Assembly (NCBI GenBank): GCA_043783625.1
Contig: JAYVZE010000240.1
Coordinates: 1-64,000, forward strand
Direction: 5' to 3'
Origin: JAFDVL01 sp043783625
Lineage (GTDB): Bacteria > Acidobacteriota > Blastocatellia > RBC074
DNA length: 64,000 bases
Within the stretch, counting starts at the first letter, position 1. Each line of letters begins with the position of its first letter. The position numbers were made by a program, and so were the translations under genes. The notes beneath the pieces are model-generated. The model did no database searches. It worked only from the letters and a program-made list of their open reading frames with translations, and was not told where the DNA came from. Of this stretch, positions 44,056 to 51,998 are shown in pieces.

Positions 44056-45387
44056 TTAAATCGTCTTCGGATTCGTATCAGGATTTTCTTTCGTCAACAA
44101 TTTCATCGCCCGTGAAGCATGCGCTACTGCAATCATTGCGTCACCAAGTTGTTTCGGCTCGAAATTTTTGAGCTGCTCCAACTTCAAAGCACGAAACTTG
44201 ACTATCGAATCGTACATTCGCTGCTCACCTGCTTGGATGTATTTTTGATCCTGTGCGGTTGGCTGATAAAGTTTATGTAATTTGGCGTAGTTGATGGATT
44301 CAAATAAATGCCCGACCAATTTAATCAGGGCGCGTTGCGTCAGCATCTCGACAACTTCATCTTTCGTGATGCCGTTTTTCTTCATGTTCGCTTCCAGCAT
44401 TGCTTCTTCCTGCGGGTTCGGAGAAATCGGTCCCTTCCCTAACGTGCGATATTTATTTTCTAAAATATCTGCGTCTTTGGCGGAAAGGTAAATCGTATGC
44501 TTGATGACAGCCTGAATTCTGGATTTTAGATTTTTGTCGGTGTAGCCATTTTTCAGGCATGCAAGAAATGCATAAATCGTATGTCCACCAAAGCAGGCGA
44601 ATTTTTCCATTTCAGTCAAAAATGCCATCGGGATTTCTTCGCCCTTAGCTTGCGTCTCTTTCGTTAATTCGCATTTCGTTTCGTATTCCAGCAACGATTT
44701 ATCAATCACGTCCGATAAATTGACGGTTTCGTTGTAGGCGTTCGTCCACGTTCCCTTGCCTCCCGGCATCAAAGTCGAAAGCGCAATCAGTCCCCACGGT
44801 AGATGGTCGTGCGCGTAATTTGTGTCGTATTTATTGATGTCACTCACATCAAAGCGAAACAAACTTTTGGCGTGTTCGCCGAGGTCTTGCAACGTATATT
44901 TTGTTGAGCCAACCGTGATCGGCTGCGTCGGACTAACTCCAGCTTCGAGAAAAGTTTTGAGAAAACTGTTGTCGTGGACTTCAACATTGCTGCGCTTGAA
45001 TTTGACGAAGGTTTTTCCGTTCACGTTCACGGTTTCGCCGTACGTTGCGCAAAGATGATCGAGCGCGGACGAGCCATCGGCACGTTTGAAATTTCTCCCG
45101 AAAGCGCGAACGGCGTGAATCAAATTTGATGGCGTGTCCAAGACCTTCGCAAAATAATTCAGCATTTCATCGGCGGCGATGATGGCATTGCGCTGATTCG
45201 CAATCATCGTCGTCGGCTCGATGGGCGGCAATGATGACTTAATGGTAGCTGCTGTCACGGATGGCGCGGGCGAAGGCGGCTTGACCGCAACAGGTTTCGG
45301 TTCTTCACAGGCAGATAATCCGACTAATCCGGTAGCCAACGCTCCGAAAACAAATTGACGACGATTTGGATAGAATATTTTTGTCAT
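44056..45387 (-). CDS. Tat-signal lipoprotein-like protein of unknown function
   Basis: A 443-residue protein whose N terminus combines a twin-arginine motif (NRRQFVFGAL) with a lipobox (GLSAC), then a proline-rich linker (VKPPSPAPSV). The mature region is largely helical. It has a histidine-bearing stretch YAHDHLPWGLIALSTLMPGG and a CFGGHTIYAFLACLKNGY segment, which may bind a ligand, but I recognise no named domain. It is probably an exported, lipid-anchored protein. The gene is flanked by inverted repeats on both sides and appears to be a single transcription unit. Confidence 0.75.
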   Translation of the reverse strand: MTKIFYPNRRQFVFGALATGLVGLSACEEPKPVAVKPPSPAPSVTAATIKSSLPPIEPTTMIANQRNAIIAADEMLNYFAKVLDTPSNLIHAVRAFGRNFKRADGSSALDHLCATYGETVNVNGKTFVKFKRSNVEVHDNSFLKTFLEAGVSPTQPITVGSTKYTLQDLGEHAKSLFRFDVSDINKYDTNYAHDHLPWGLIALSTLMPGGKGTWTNAYNETVNLSDVIDKSLLEYETKCELTKETQAKGEEIPMAFLTEMEKFACFGGHTIYAFLACLKNGYTDKNLKSRIQAVIKHTIYLSAKDADILENKYRTLGKGPISPNPQEEAMLEANMKKNGITKDEVVEMLTQRALIKLVGHLFESINYAKLHKLYQPTAQDQKYIQAGEQRMYDSIVKFRALKLEQLKNFEPKQLGDAMIAVAHASRAMKLLTKENPDTNPKTI

Positions 45388-45504
45388 GATTTACAACTTA
45401 AGTGGTGGCTTGAACTGGCAGGGGGCTGTTGCGAGGAAGCCGTAAAAAGATAGGGACGGAAACGAACAGAAGGTACTCTATCGCGGGAATTTATGTCAAT
45501 AAAG

Positions 45505-45548
45505 AAGTGCTGAGTCCTGAGTCCTGCTCTACTCAGCACTCAGCACTT
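45505..45548. repeat. Inverted repeat / terminator-like hairpin after the selenoprotein gene
   Basis: Arms at 45505-45522 and 45531-45548 (AAGTGCTGAGT-based) pair with one mismatch. It begins 13 bases past the selenoprotein stop and may end the DedA-GHMP-selenoprotein transcript, although no strong T run follows on the minus strand. Confidence 0.75.
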
Positions 45549-45561
45549 TCTTCTCAGCACT

Positions 45562-46242
45562 TTAAACTGCACCTATTTCCTTGAGTGCTGTCCTCACCTG
45601 AATATTCGTCGGACGCTCATACGTCACCTGATCGAAGAGGCGATGCGTCACAATGCCTTGTTTATTGATGATGTAAGTGATGGGATACGGAATCCCCGGC
45701 TTATAACTTTCTTCCGCTGGATTAAAAATCCCGTAACGATCAACGACTTCGTGCGTCAAATCGCTAAGCAAGGCCAAATCGAAGGGGCCGGGATATTCTT
45801 CTTTATCCGTCGCAGAAATCATCTGCCTGGATTCTTCCTGCGTATCCATGCTGATGCCGATAATTTTAACGGAACGTTTTTCTTGTGGTGTAAGTAGTGA
45901 TTTCAACTGTCCCAGTTGAGCCTGGCAATGCCCTCAGAAATGCCCTCGATAGAAAACCAGCACAACCACTTGCTTGCCACGAAAATCTGAGAGTTTCACG
46001 TTGTGCTTGTCCATATCTTCCAACGAAAAATCCGGCGCGGCTGATCCCACGAGAATGCGGTTCAAATCCGTTCGTGCGATATCAATCGGAGGCAACGTCG
46101 GAGTCGGTGGAGGTGGGGGCTGAGTCGGTAATTCTTTGGTCAGCGCACTGACATCCACCGATTTCTGGCTGGCACTGTCACAGCCGATCATCAATGATAA
46201 AATCGTCAACAGAGTTATCAGAATTGTAAGCTTTTTCGTCAT
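45562..46242 (-). CDS. Selenocysteine-containing peroxiredoxin/AhpC-TSA-like lipoprotein (in-frame UGA)
   Basis: A 226-residue protein if the UGA at 45936-45934 is read as selenocysteine 103. The N terminus is a lipoprotein signal (LTILITLLTILSLMIGC, Cys21) and a proline-rich linker. The thioredoxin fold starts at about residue 62 (ILVGSAAPDFSLED). VVVLVFYRGHF leads directly to U103-G-H-C106, then AQLGQLKSL, IIGISMD and YPITYIINKQGIV. In cysteine homologues the UGA position is the peroxidatic Cys of a CxxC. Both halves are in the same frame, and a SECIS-like hairpin follows. It should reduce peroxides or act as a thiol-disulfide oxidoreductase outside the cytoplasm. It lies nine bases after the GHMP kinase gene. 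The alternative is a nonsense mutation, which would not explain the hairpin. Confidence 0.88.
45903..45919 (-). promoter_or_regulatory. Candidate bacterial SECIS element
   Basis: On the minus strand the sequence UCAACUG-GGA-CAGUUGA forms a perfect 7-bp stem with a GGA apical triloop. The loop starts 22 bases after the UGA at 45936-45934. The GG(A/U) loop at this distance is what SelB recognises in known bacterial SECIS elements such as that of fdhF. Confidence 0.85.
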
Positions 46243-46251
46243 ATTTTTATT

Positions 46252-47253
46252 TTATCCAACAATTTTTACCTGGACGCCTTCCCGTGAAATCTTATAAGGG
46301 ATGACCTGTCCGCCAGCCTTTGACAGAGCTGCTTCGACTTCAGGTTTTCTTCCATCTTCACAATAAAAGGCCACGCATCCGCCGCCGCCTGCTCCGCAAA
46401 CTTTCGCGGATTGTGCGCCGTTTGCCCAGGCAATTTCGATTAAATTATCAATTTCCGGCGTCGAAATATTTGGAACCAGATCGCGGCGGCTCGCCCATTC
46501 TTCAGCGAAGATGGCTCCGATGGAATCAAAGGCCTGAGCTTGCAAAGCAGTTTCAATTTTCACGGCGGTCTGACAAATCCGCGCGAATTTATTAAAGAGT
46601 TCGACATCGCCGTCAATGTGGGCTTTTGTCATCGCCCAATTATTCGCACCGGAATTGCGCGGCGCGTGGCTGTAACAAAGCGCAATCCGGCTTTCGAGCT
46701 TTTCAATATCTGTCAGGATTTCTTCCCGCAAAACACCTTCGATTTTCAATTGCACATTAGAGACACTGCCATACACGGCTGGAAAATAATCCTGAAAACC
46801 AGCCGGAACTTTCAAAACCTGCGTTTCAATATTCGCCGCTAAAAACGGGAGTTGTATCTGCGTATACCGCATTCCGGTAAGCTGATTCAAGCCCGCACAA
46901 AGCGCAATATTTAGAGCTGACGATCCGGCTAATCCGGCACCCGCCGGAGCCATACAATCCGTCGTAATATTCAGTCCGGTTTCCGGTTTGAAAAAATGGA
47001 CAATCTTGGAAATCAACGATAATTTTTCATCGGATTTCAGCTCATCGTAAGAATTTATTTCGACTTCGGATGCACGGTCTTTGGAAATGAAATGAAAACG
47101 TTGATCGCGGCGAGTTTCAATTCGGCAGCGGGCGTATTGATCTATTGCAAAATTGACGGTTTGCGCACGTTCGTGAAAAAGATAAAGCGGCCAAATATCA
47201 ACGGTTCCTCCGGCGAGGTCAATCCTGGTGGGGGCTTGCGATTCGATAATCAA
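46252..47253 (-). CDS. GHMP-family sugar kinase
   Basis: A 333-residue kinase. It starts with the family's substrate loop (APTRIDLAGGTVDIWP). The ATP-binding motif 2 is APAGAGLAGSSALNIALC, and the C-terminal motif 3 is KVCGAGGGGCVAFY. It is close to heptose-7-phosphate or fucose-type kinases, but the exact sugar is not evident. The start is a TTG with GAGGAAG seven bases before it, at the end of the DedA gene; this non-ATG start is decided by the ribosome site. It is probably in one operon with DedA and the selenoprotein. Confidence 0.88.
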   Translation of the reverse strand: MIIESQAPTRIDLAGGTVDIWPLYLFHERAQTVNFAIDQYARCRIETRRDQRFHFISKDRASEVEINSYDELKSDEKLSLISKIVHFFKPETGLNITTDCMAPAGAGLAGSSALNIALCAGLNQLTGMRYTQIQLPFLAANIETQVLKVPAGFQDYFPAVYGSVSNVQLKIEGVLREEILTDIEKLESRIALCYSHAPRNSGANNWAMTKAHIDGDVELFNKFARICQTAVKIETALQAQAFDSIGAIFAEEWASRRDLVPNISTPEIDNLIEIAWANGAQSAKVCGAGGGGCVAFYCEDGRKPEVEAALSKAGGQVIPYKISREGVQVKIVG

Positions 47254-47270
47254 AACAACTTCCTCAAAAG

Positions 47271-47966
47271 TTAAGCGGCGCGCGAGTGACGCTTCAATTC
47301 CTGAGCCTTTCTCGCAGCCTTAATCAATTCGGCTTCTACTGTTTTTTTTTGGCGTAACAGCGGTGGTTCTTTCAATCCCAGAATACCGATTTCGGGGATT
47401 TTGTGGGCAATCAAATTACGCTCGATCAAATAAACCACGTAAGCAATTATCACCGCAATAAAGGCCGCAATGAGCAGGATAAATCCGATCTTCTGAACGC
47501 GCCCGATAATTAATTCAATGGCTTCGCTGAAGAAAAATCCAATCCCGGAAAGCAACCCGACCCAGACCATGCAGCTTGCCAATGTCAGCGGCGCAAACCG
47601 CGCAAACCGCATCGGAGCAAAGCCCCAGAAAATCGCACTGGCAGCACGCAATCCGTAAATATATTTCACTAAAAAGATCGAATAAATTCCAAACCGCTGA
47701 CAGAGCTTTTCCAGTTTCGGTTCGGCTCGTTTAATAAAAGGGCTTTGGCTAATTGTTTTTTTGCCATAGTAACCAAACAGCCAGCCAATCGTATCGCCAA
47801 TAAAGCCCCCCAAGGCTCCACTGAGGAAAACTTCACCAAATGAAAATAATCCGTAATGCGCTAAAACTCCCGCGAAGAGCAGGGTCATTTCCCCCTCAAA
47901 CATCGCGCCAAGCAAAACAGCCCACAGTCCATATTCGCGGATCATATTTTCAACTAACAAAAACAA
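47271..47966 (-). CDS. DedA-family membrane protein
   Basis: A 231-residue protein of the DedA/SNARE-associated family, thought to be lipid scramblases or transporters for undecaprenyl phosphate and related lipids. Family segments are EGEMTLLFAGVLAHYG, GGFIGDTIGWLFGYYGKK and the RFGIYSIFLVKYIYGLRAA stretch with its conserved arginine. Four to five hydrophobic helices are seen, with a basic C-terminal tail. The start is a TTG at 47966 with GGAGA seven bases upstream; an internal ATG at 47945 is the alternative. Confidence 0.9.
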   Translation of the reverse strand: MFLLVENMIREYGLWAVLLGAMFEGEMTLLFAGVLAHYGLFSFGEVFLSGALGGFIGDTIGWLFGYYGKKTISQSPFIKRAEPKLEKLCQRFGIYSIFLVKYIYGLRAASAIFWGFAPMRFARFAPLTLASCMVWVGLLSGIGFFFSEAIELIIGRVQKIGFILLIAAFIAVIIAYVVYLIERNLIAHKIPEIGILGLKEPPLLRQKKTVEAELIKAARKAQELKRHSRAA

Positions 47967-48388
47967 ATTGATGTCTCCGATCCAGTTGGAATTGCACTCG
48001 TCCGGTCACACCCAAATCCCGTCCGCGTTCATTACCTTCGACCAGCAAGCTATCATCAGATTTCTCAAACCAATACCTCGCATAAGAAACGATTAATAGA
48101 CCCGTTAATTCAAGTTTCTTTCTTATTTGAGTGCGCGGCTTTTAAAGTAAATCTAAGATACCCGAAGCATAAAATTTCGGCAAGTCCTACCACTCGGTGA
48201 CTGAATGCCTCAGTGATAAGTATTAATCGAACTATACGACTGGAGCGCAAGCGTCCCGCTTGCCACGAGCGCGTGCAACGCCGCTCGCTGTCGTGGAGAG
48301 AAGTGCTTGCGCCAGTAAGTTTCCTGCGCGAAGTTCGTTTGCCACGCTCCGCTGTCAAACGGCAAGCGGGACGCTTGCGCTCCAGTCT
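47967..48388. other. 422-base intergenic region
   Basis: It carries the DedA ribosome site near 47974-47978 and, in its right half, the 148-base inverted repeat at 48239-48386. The remainder shows no gene or known RNA. Confidence 0.5.
48239..48386. repeat. Long inverted repeat with perfect 26-base arms
   Basis: Arms at 48239-48264 and 48361-48386 are exact reverse complements with the core GCAAGCGTCCCGCTTGC. Between them lie further internal palindromes and near copies of the arm (around 48310 and 48335). It lies just after the esterase stop and could be a non-autonomous palindromic element with nested insertions. Confidence 0.9.
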
Positions 48389-50053
48389 TCAGTTGAAGAA
48401 AAGCCGAACCGGATTCGCAGTTTTTCCGTCCACAATTAAATTGAGTGCCACTTCTCCCTTACCTTTGAGAGTTACCGGCAACCGCAAATTAATCTGATCC
48501 AGGCCGATGTATGTGCCTTGTATTCCGGCGTACAAAACTTCAACGGGAATCCCGCCGATACTCGCCGTCACCGTAGAAATCCGATGACGCCAGCCGGTTC
48601 CGTACAACAATAAAAAGTCCTGCGACTTCCCGTCAGAATTCAAATTAATCGGCACCGCGACTGCCTTTTGTTGCGCCGCATCATAGCGCGAAACGTTTTC
48701 AAAGACTGATTCGTTGCTGGCATTAACGTGCTGTACATTGGCTGCCGGATAGCCTTCACCGTTGCTATCCGCTGTGAAAATTGCCGGAGCCGTCAGGCTG
48801 ATTAATCCCATTCCGGTGACGACTTCCCCCGTGCTTTTGGTCACACGAATCAAGGCTCGCCCCGGAGCCACGGTTTCAGGCAAATAGAAATTTATCTGGG
48901 TCGGAGAAAGGTAAAAAAGCGGTGCTGCGGTTTCGATTCCCTGCGCATCAAGCACTGCAACTTTTACGCCGGATAAAGTTGCAGGCAACGGCAAACTTGT
49001 CGCCTGATCTATCACATTCGTAAAGCCGTCACTAAAAACCGACACGATGCCTCCGGGCGAAAAATAATCCGGTTGAAAACTGGCGGCTGAAACTGAAGTT
49101 GGCGCCAATTTTACATACCGATCAAAAAAATCAGCGCCGCGCTTCGTCATTTCGATTCGGCTCGGATTTATTAATCCTCCCGATGGAGCGTATTCGTGTT
49201 CGCTGTTTTTGACCAACGTATATTGTGAGGGAATTTTTGTGGCTTGCAGCTTCGTGAACAAAGCCTGTGGTTGCAGGTTGGAAACGATGCTGTCGAATTC
49301 TCCTCCGACGAGAAAAAACGGAGGCGCATTTTTCGTTACATAATTTACCGGAGAAAAAGTTCCCCACTTCCCTGAAGTGCCAAAAACAAAGAGAAATCCG
49401 CTTTTATCAAGGAACGACCAATCAGATGTCGTTAAATCTTCAGGCGGGAAAAGTGGTGCGGCGGCTAAGACTTTAGAAGATTGTTCGAGATACCCTCCGG
49501 CGGCGTCCCATCCGGCGGAAGAATCAACCAGGGCTACGAGCGAAGCCAGATGTCCGCCTGCGCTTGATCCCCACACGCCGATGCGATTGACATCGACGTT
49601 GTAAAGTTTAGCATTCGCACGCAGCGACCTGACTGCACATTTACAATCTTCGATATGCGCTGGAAATAAATTGCCGGGAGAAAGCCGATAATTAATCGAA
49701 GCGATGACATAACCACGCGCCAGCAATTCTGGAATATCGTCTATTCCTGGCCCGTTTGCCTTGTCGCCTCCTGACCAGGCTCCGCCGTGAATATAAACCA
49801 AGGCTGGAAGCGGACGAGTCGAGGTAATCACCGGCAAATACACATCCATCGTCTGTGTATCATTGGAGGTTTTACAATATCCGACATCGCGTAAAACCGT
49901 TGTCCCGGCGGCTTCGATTTGCGCTGAAGTCCAGACGGTTGCAGGCTGCCGACGGTCTGAAAAAATTGAATTTTGCTTTTCAGGAGTTTGTGCCTGAAGC
50001 AGCAATGAACCGAAGATAAGGAGAAAAAAATGTGCTAAAAATTTTCTTCGCAT
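48389..50053 (-). CDS. Secreted alpha/beta esterase with TIGR03437-type C-terminal domain
   Basis: A 554-residue exported protein with a signal peptide (KFLAHFFLLIFGSLLLQAQ). The esterase domain at about 55-310 has oxyanion motif VYIHGGAWSGG, catalytic serine in GVWGSSAGGHLA, aspartate region FFLVGGEFDSIV and histidine in KNSEHEYAPSGG. The C-terminal 240 residues form the TIGR03437 domain (SPGGIVSVFSDGF, PLFYLSPTQINFYLPE, GQ-INL-like GLDQINLRLPVTL), largely restricted to Acidobacteriota. This supports the taxonomic inference. It likely acts on plant or microbial polysaccharide esters. Confidence 0.9.
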   Translation of the reverse strand: MRRKFLAHFFLLIFGSLLLQAQTPEKQNSIFSDRRQPATVWTSAQIEAAGTTVLRDVGYCKTSNDTQTMDVYLPVITSTRPLPALVYIHGGAWSGGDKANGPGIDDIPELLARGYVIASINYRLSPGNLFPAHIEDCKCAVRSLRANAKLYNVDVNRIGVWGSSAGGHLASLVALVDSSAGWDAAGGYLEQSSKVLAAAPLFPPEDLTTSDWSFLDKSGFLFVFGTSGKWGTFSPVNYVTKNAPPFFLVGGEFDSIVSNLQPQALFTKLQATKIPSQYTLVKNSEHEYAPSGGLINPSRIEMTKRGADFFDRYVKLAPTSVSAASFQPDYFSPGGIVSVFSDGFTNVIDQATSLPLPATLSGVKVAVLDAQGIETAAPLFYLSPTQINFYLPETVAPGRALIRVTKSTGEVVTGMGLISLTAPAIFTADSNGEGYPAANVQHVNASNESVFENVSRYDAAQQKAVAVPINLNSDGKSQDFLLLYGTGWRHRISTVTASIGGIPVEVLYAGIQGTYIGLDQINLRLPVTLKGKGEVALNLIVDGKTANPVRLFFN

Positions 50054-50204
50054 AAATATAAAATGACTTCACCTGCGTGAATTTCGGAACCTCTCCCCAG
50101 GTACTATAATAGAGCATCACCGTCAAGATTCTGATAGTTTACACAAAAAATGAAACCGTGCGTAGTTTCCGATTGTCCCTTCTACTAAAATGTCGTAAAG
50201 TTAC

Positions 50205-50216
50205 TGCCACTTGGCA
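50205..50216 (+). promoter_or_regulatory. Candidate operator of RES/Xre module 2
   Basis: A perfect palindrome TGCCA-CT-TGGCA lies 14 bases upstream of the antitoxin ATG and just before the AAGGA ribosome site. It is the same palindrome as at 34155-34166 upstream of module 1. Confidence 0.65.
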
Positions 50217-50230
50217 AGAAAGGATCAAAC

Positions 50231-50665
50231 ATGACCGAAACTGACAAAATTATCGAAATTCTAGGCGGCGCAAAATATGTGGGAAAGGAACCTCATCAAA
50301 AGCAGAGTTTAATCACTGCCATCCAACGCGGCTTCCGCTTTGACACGCTTTTATTTCTTAAAGGTCTTTATGAACTGCCGGATGAGATGGCGCAAAAAAT
50401 TATCGCGGTTTCTGCTCGTACCTGGGCGCGGCGAAAAACAGAAAACAGGCTCAGCCCCGTCGAATCTGATCGGCTTCATCGCTTAGCCCGCATCATTGCC
50501 CGCACCGAAGAAGTATTTGGTTCACGCGAAAAATCACGTATCTGGCTGAAAGAACCGAATCGTGCGCTCCAATTGCAAACTCCACTGTCGTTATTAGACA
50601 CCGATGAAGGAACACGTCGCGTTGAGGATGTGCTGATTCGAATTGAACACGGAGTCTTCAGCTAA
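50231..50665 (+). CDS. Xre/MbcA/ParS-type antitoxin (RES/Xre module 2)
   Basis: A 144-residue antitoxin homologous along its whole length to the protein at 33686-34117 (shared VESDRxxRLARI, ARxEEVFG, PNRAL, LLDTDEGTR and RIEHGV). The N-terminal half holds the Xre-like helix-turn-helix (PDEMAQKIIAVSARTWARRK); the C-terminal half binds the RES toxin. The N-terminal regions of the two paralogues differ more than the C-terminal halves. AAGGA precedes the ATG. Its stop overlaps the toxin start by one base. Confidence 0.93.
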   Translation: MTETDKIIEILGGAKYVGKEPHQKQSLITAIQRGFRFDTLLFLKGLYELPDEMAQKIIAVSARTWARRKTENRLSPVESDRLHRLARIIARTEEVFGSREKSRIWLKEPNRALQLQTPLSLLDTDEGTRRVEDVLIRIEHGVFS

Positions 50666-51126
50666 TGCAGATGTTTCGACTCTGTAGCACCCGCTATCAG
50701 GCGACTGCGTTTAGCGGGATGGGAGCCAGCTTAGCCGGTGGGCGATGGAATTATCGTGGCGAGTCAGTCGTATATTTGGGCGGTACGCTGGCACTTACCG
50801 CGCTCGAATGCCTGGTTCATTTTTCCAATCAAACCCTGCCTGATGATTACGTTTATCTGACCATCACCGCCCCGAAAAGCATCAAAATTGAAACCATTGA
50901 TCCAGCCGCATTACCATCGGAATGGTGGGAAGAAGACCCGCCCGTGAGTACGCAAGCATTAGGAAGTGAGTGGCTCCAAAGCAAATCTTCAGTGTTACTG
51001 CGAATTCCTTCCGCAATTATTCCGACTGAATGCAATTACCTGCTCAATCCACAGCATCAAGATTTTTCGAGATTGAGCCTGGCCGCACCAATCAAATTCC
51101 GCTTTGATCCAAGATTAAAAATCTAA
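50665..51126 (+). CDS. RES-domain toxin (RES/Xre module 2)
   Basis: A 153-residue RES toxin starting MQMFRLCSTRYQATAFSGMG. It keeps the GGRWNYRGESVVYLGGTLALTALE block (in pieces GGRWN and ALECLVHF), the NPQHQDFSRL motif and the terminal FDPR of the family. It matches the toxin at 33219-33686 in layout and length. The predicted action is NAD+ depletion. The TAATG overlap with the antitoxin stop implies coupled translation. Confidence 0.93.
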   Translation: MQMFRLCSTRYQATAFSGMGASLAGGRWNYRGESVVYLGGTLALTALECLVHFSNQTLPDDYVYLTITAPKSIKIETIDPAALPSEWWEEDPPVSTQALGSEWLQSKSSVLLRIPSAIIPTECNYLLNPQHQDFSRLSLAAPIKFRFDPRLKI

Positions 51127-51143
51127 GCACTATTGGTTTTCCT

Positions 51144-51926
51144 TTATCGAAAGCGATGCGACGGGTAGCCGACGTGAATATGTGCTCCTGTCGCATTACC
51201 GGGAATGGCTCCGCGAAACGCTGTAAACGGGATTCCTGCACTACGCAAATAACTCATTAAGACCTGCGCGTCGAGCGTGTCGGGATGCAGAGCAACATCA
51301 AAAGAATTACTGTGATCGAAGCCTAACCGATTGTGCGTTTCGGATTGTCCGAAGGCACTGACCGGTAACGAACGGCGCGTTCTCGCCTGAAAAAATCCTT
51401 CAACTTTGCCGTAATCACGTAATTTCCACGCGGCTCCGCCCGTGTAGCGAATGTACCTGCGATTATCGAAATACACGTTGGGACGCTGCAAGCTGACGTT
51501 CGCCCGCGCCGCTTCATTCGTTTCCATCATGGCAATTTCGACGACGAATTGTTCGGACTGGAGGATTTTTTTATTGGTGTCTTTGATATTGCTGACGATC
51601 AGGCTTAATTCTTTTTCAAGCGGGCCAATCGCATTATCATTTTGCGCCATTAAGCCCTCCGCTACCAGTTTTTGTTTTTTAGCGAGATCGGTGCTGAGGA
51701 TGGCTTCACGTTCGCACAGAGGGATCAGTAATTTCTCTAAACTATTTTGATAATTGGCGGTCGCTTCGAGTAATGATTCACGCGAAGCTTTCGATTTTTC
51801 ACCTAACTCTTTCAACTTTTCAGCATTTTTTTTCGCATCGAATTTGGGCGGACGGGCTTTGCGCTGCGCCGTACACGGCAACAGTAATGCTACGACTCCA
51901 ATCAAAATAAGGATAGCCTGTCTCAC
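51144..51926 (-). CDS. Exported M15-like (D-Ala-D-Ala carboxypeptidase fold) protein with coiled coil
   Basis: A 260-residue protein when started at the GTG at 51926, which opens a signal peptide (RQAILILIGVVALLLPCTA). About residues 25-130 are charged and coiled-coil (NAEKLKELGEKSKASRESLL). The C-terminal domain has the M15/hedgehog-type zinc pattern: a histidine and aspartate in GFDHSNSFDVALHPD and the pair in GAHIHVG. It may cut or bind peptidoglycan peptides. A longer start at 51965 runs through a terminator hairpin and is less likely. No Shine-Dalgarno site is visible for either start. Confidence 0.75.
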   Translation of the reverse strand: MRQAILILIGVVALLLPCTAQRKARPPKFDAKKNAEKLKELGEKSKASRESLLEATANYQNSLEKLLIPLCEREAILSTDLAKKQKLVAEGLMAQNDNAIGPLEKELSLIVSNIKDTNKKILQSEQFVVEIAMMETNEAARANVSLQRPNVYFDNRRYIRYTGGAAWKLRDYGKVEGFFQARTRRSLPVSAFGQSETHNRLGFDHSNSFDVALHPDTLDAQVLMSYLRSAGIPFTAFRGAIPGNATGAHIHVGYPSHRFR

Positions 51927-51960
51927 AAAAAATTCAGGGCAAACATTGCGGTTTGCCCTG
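51927..51960 (-). terminator. Intrinsic terminator ending the carboxypeptidase-like gene pair
   Basis: A perfect 10-bp stem (CAGGGCAAAC / GTTTGCCCTG, arms 51935-51944 and 51951-51960) is followed on the minus strand by a T6 tract at 51927-51932. It lies 38 bases after the stop of the 51999-53747 gene and touches the proposed GTG start of the next gene. Confidence 0.8.
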
Positions 51961-51998
51961 TCCATGAATTCAAATTATGCAAAAACAATTATCTATTT

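Noticed and set aside
45934..45936. Simple nonsense mutation splitting a peroxiredoxin gene
   Set aside because: The TGA falls exactly at the peroxidatic Cys codon, both halves keep the family sequence, and a hairpin with a GGA loop lies at the right distance. Random mutation would not give all three.
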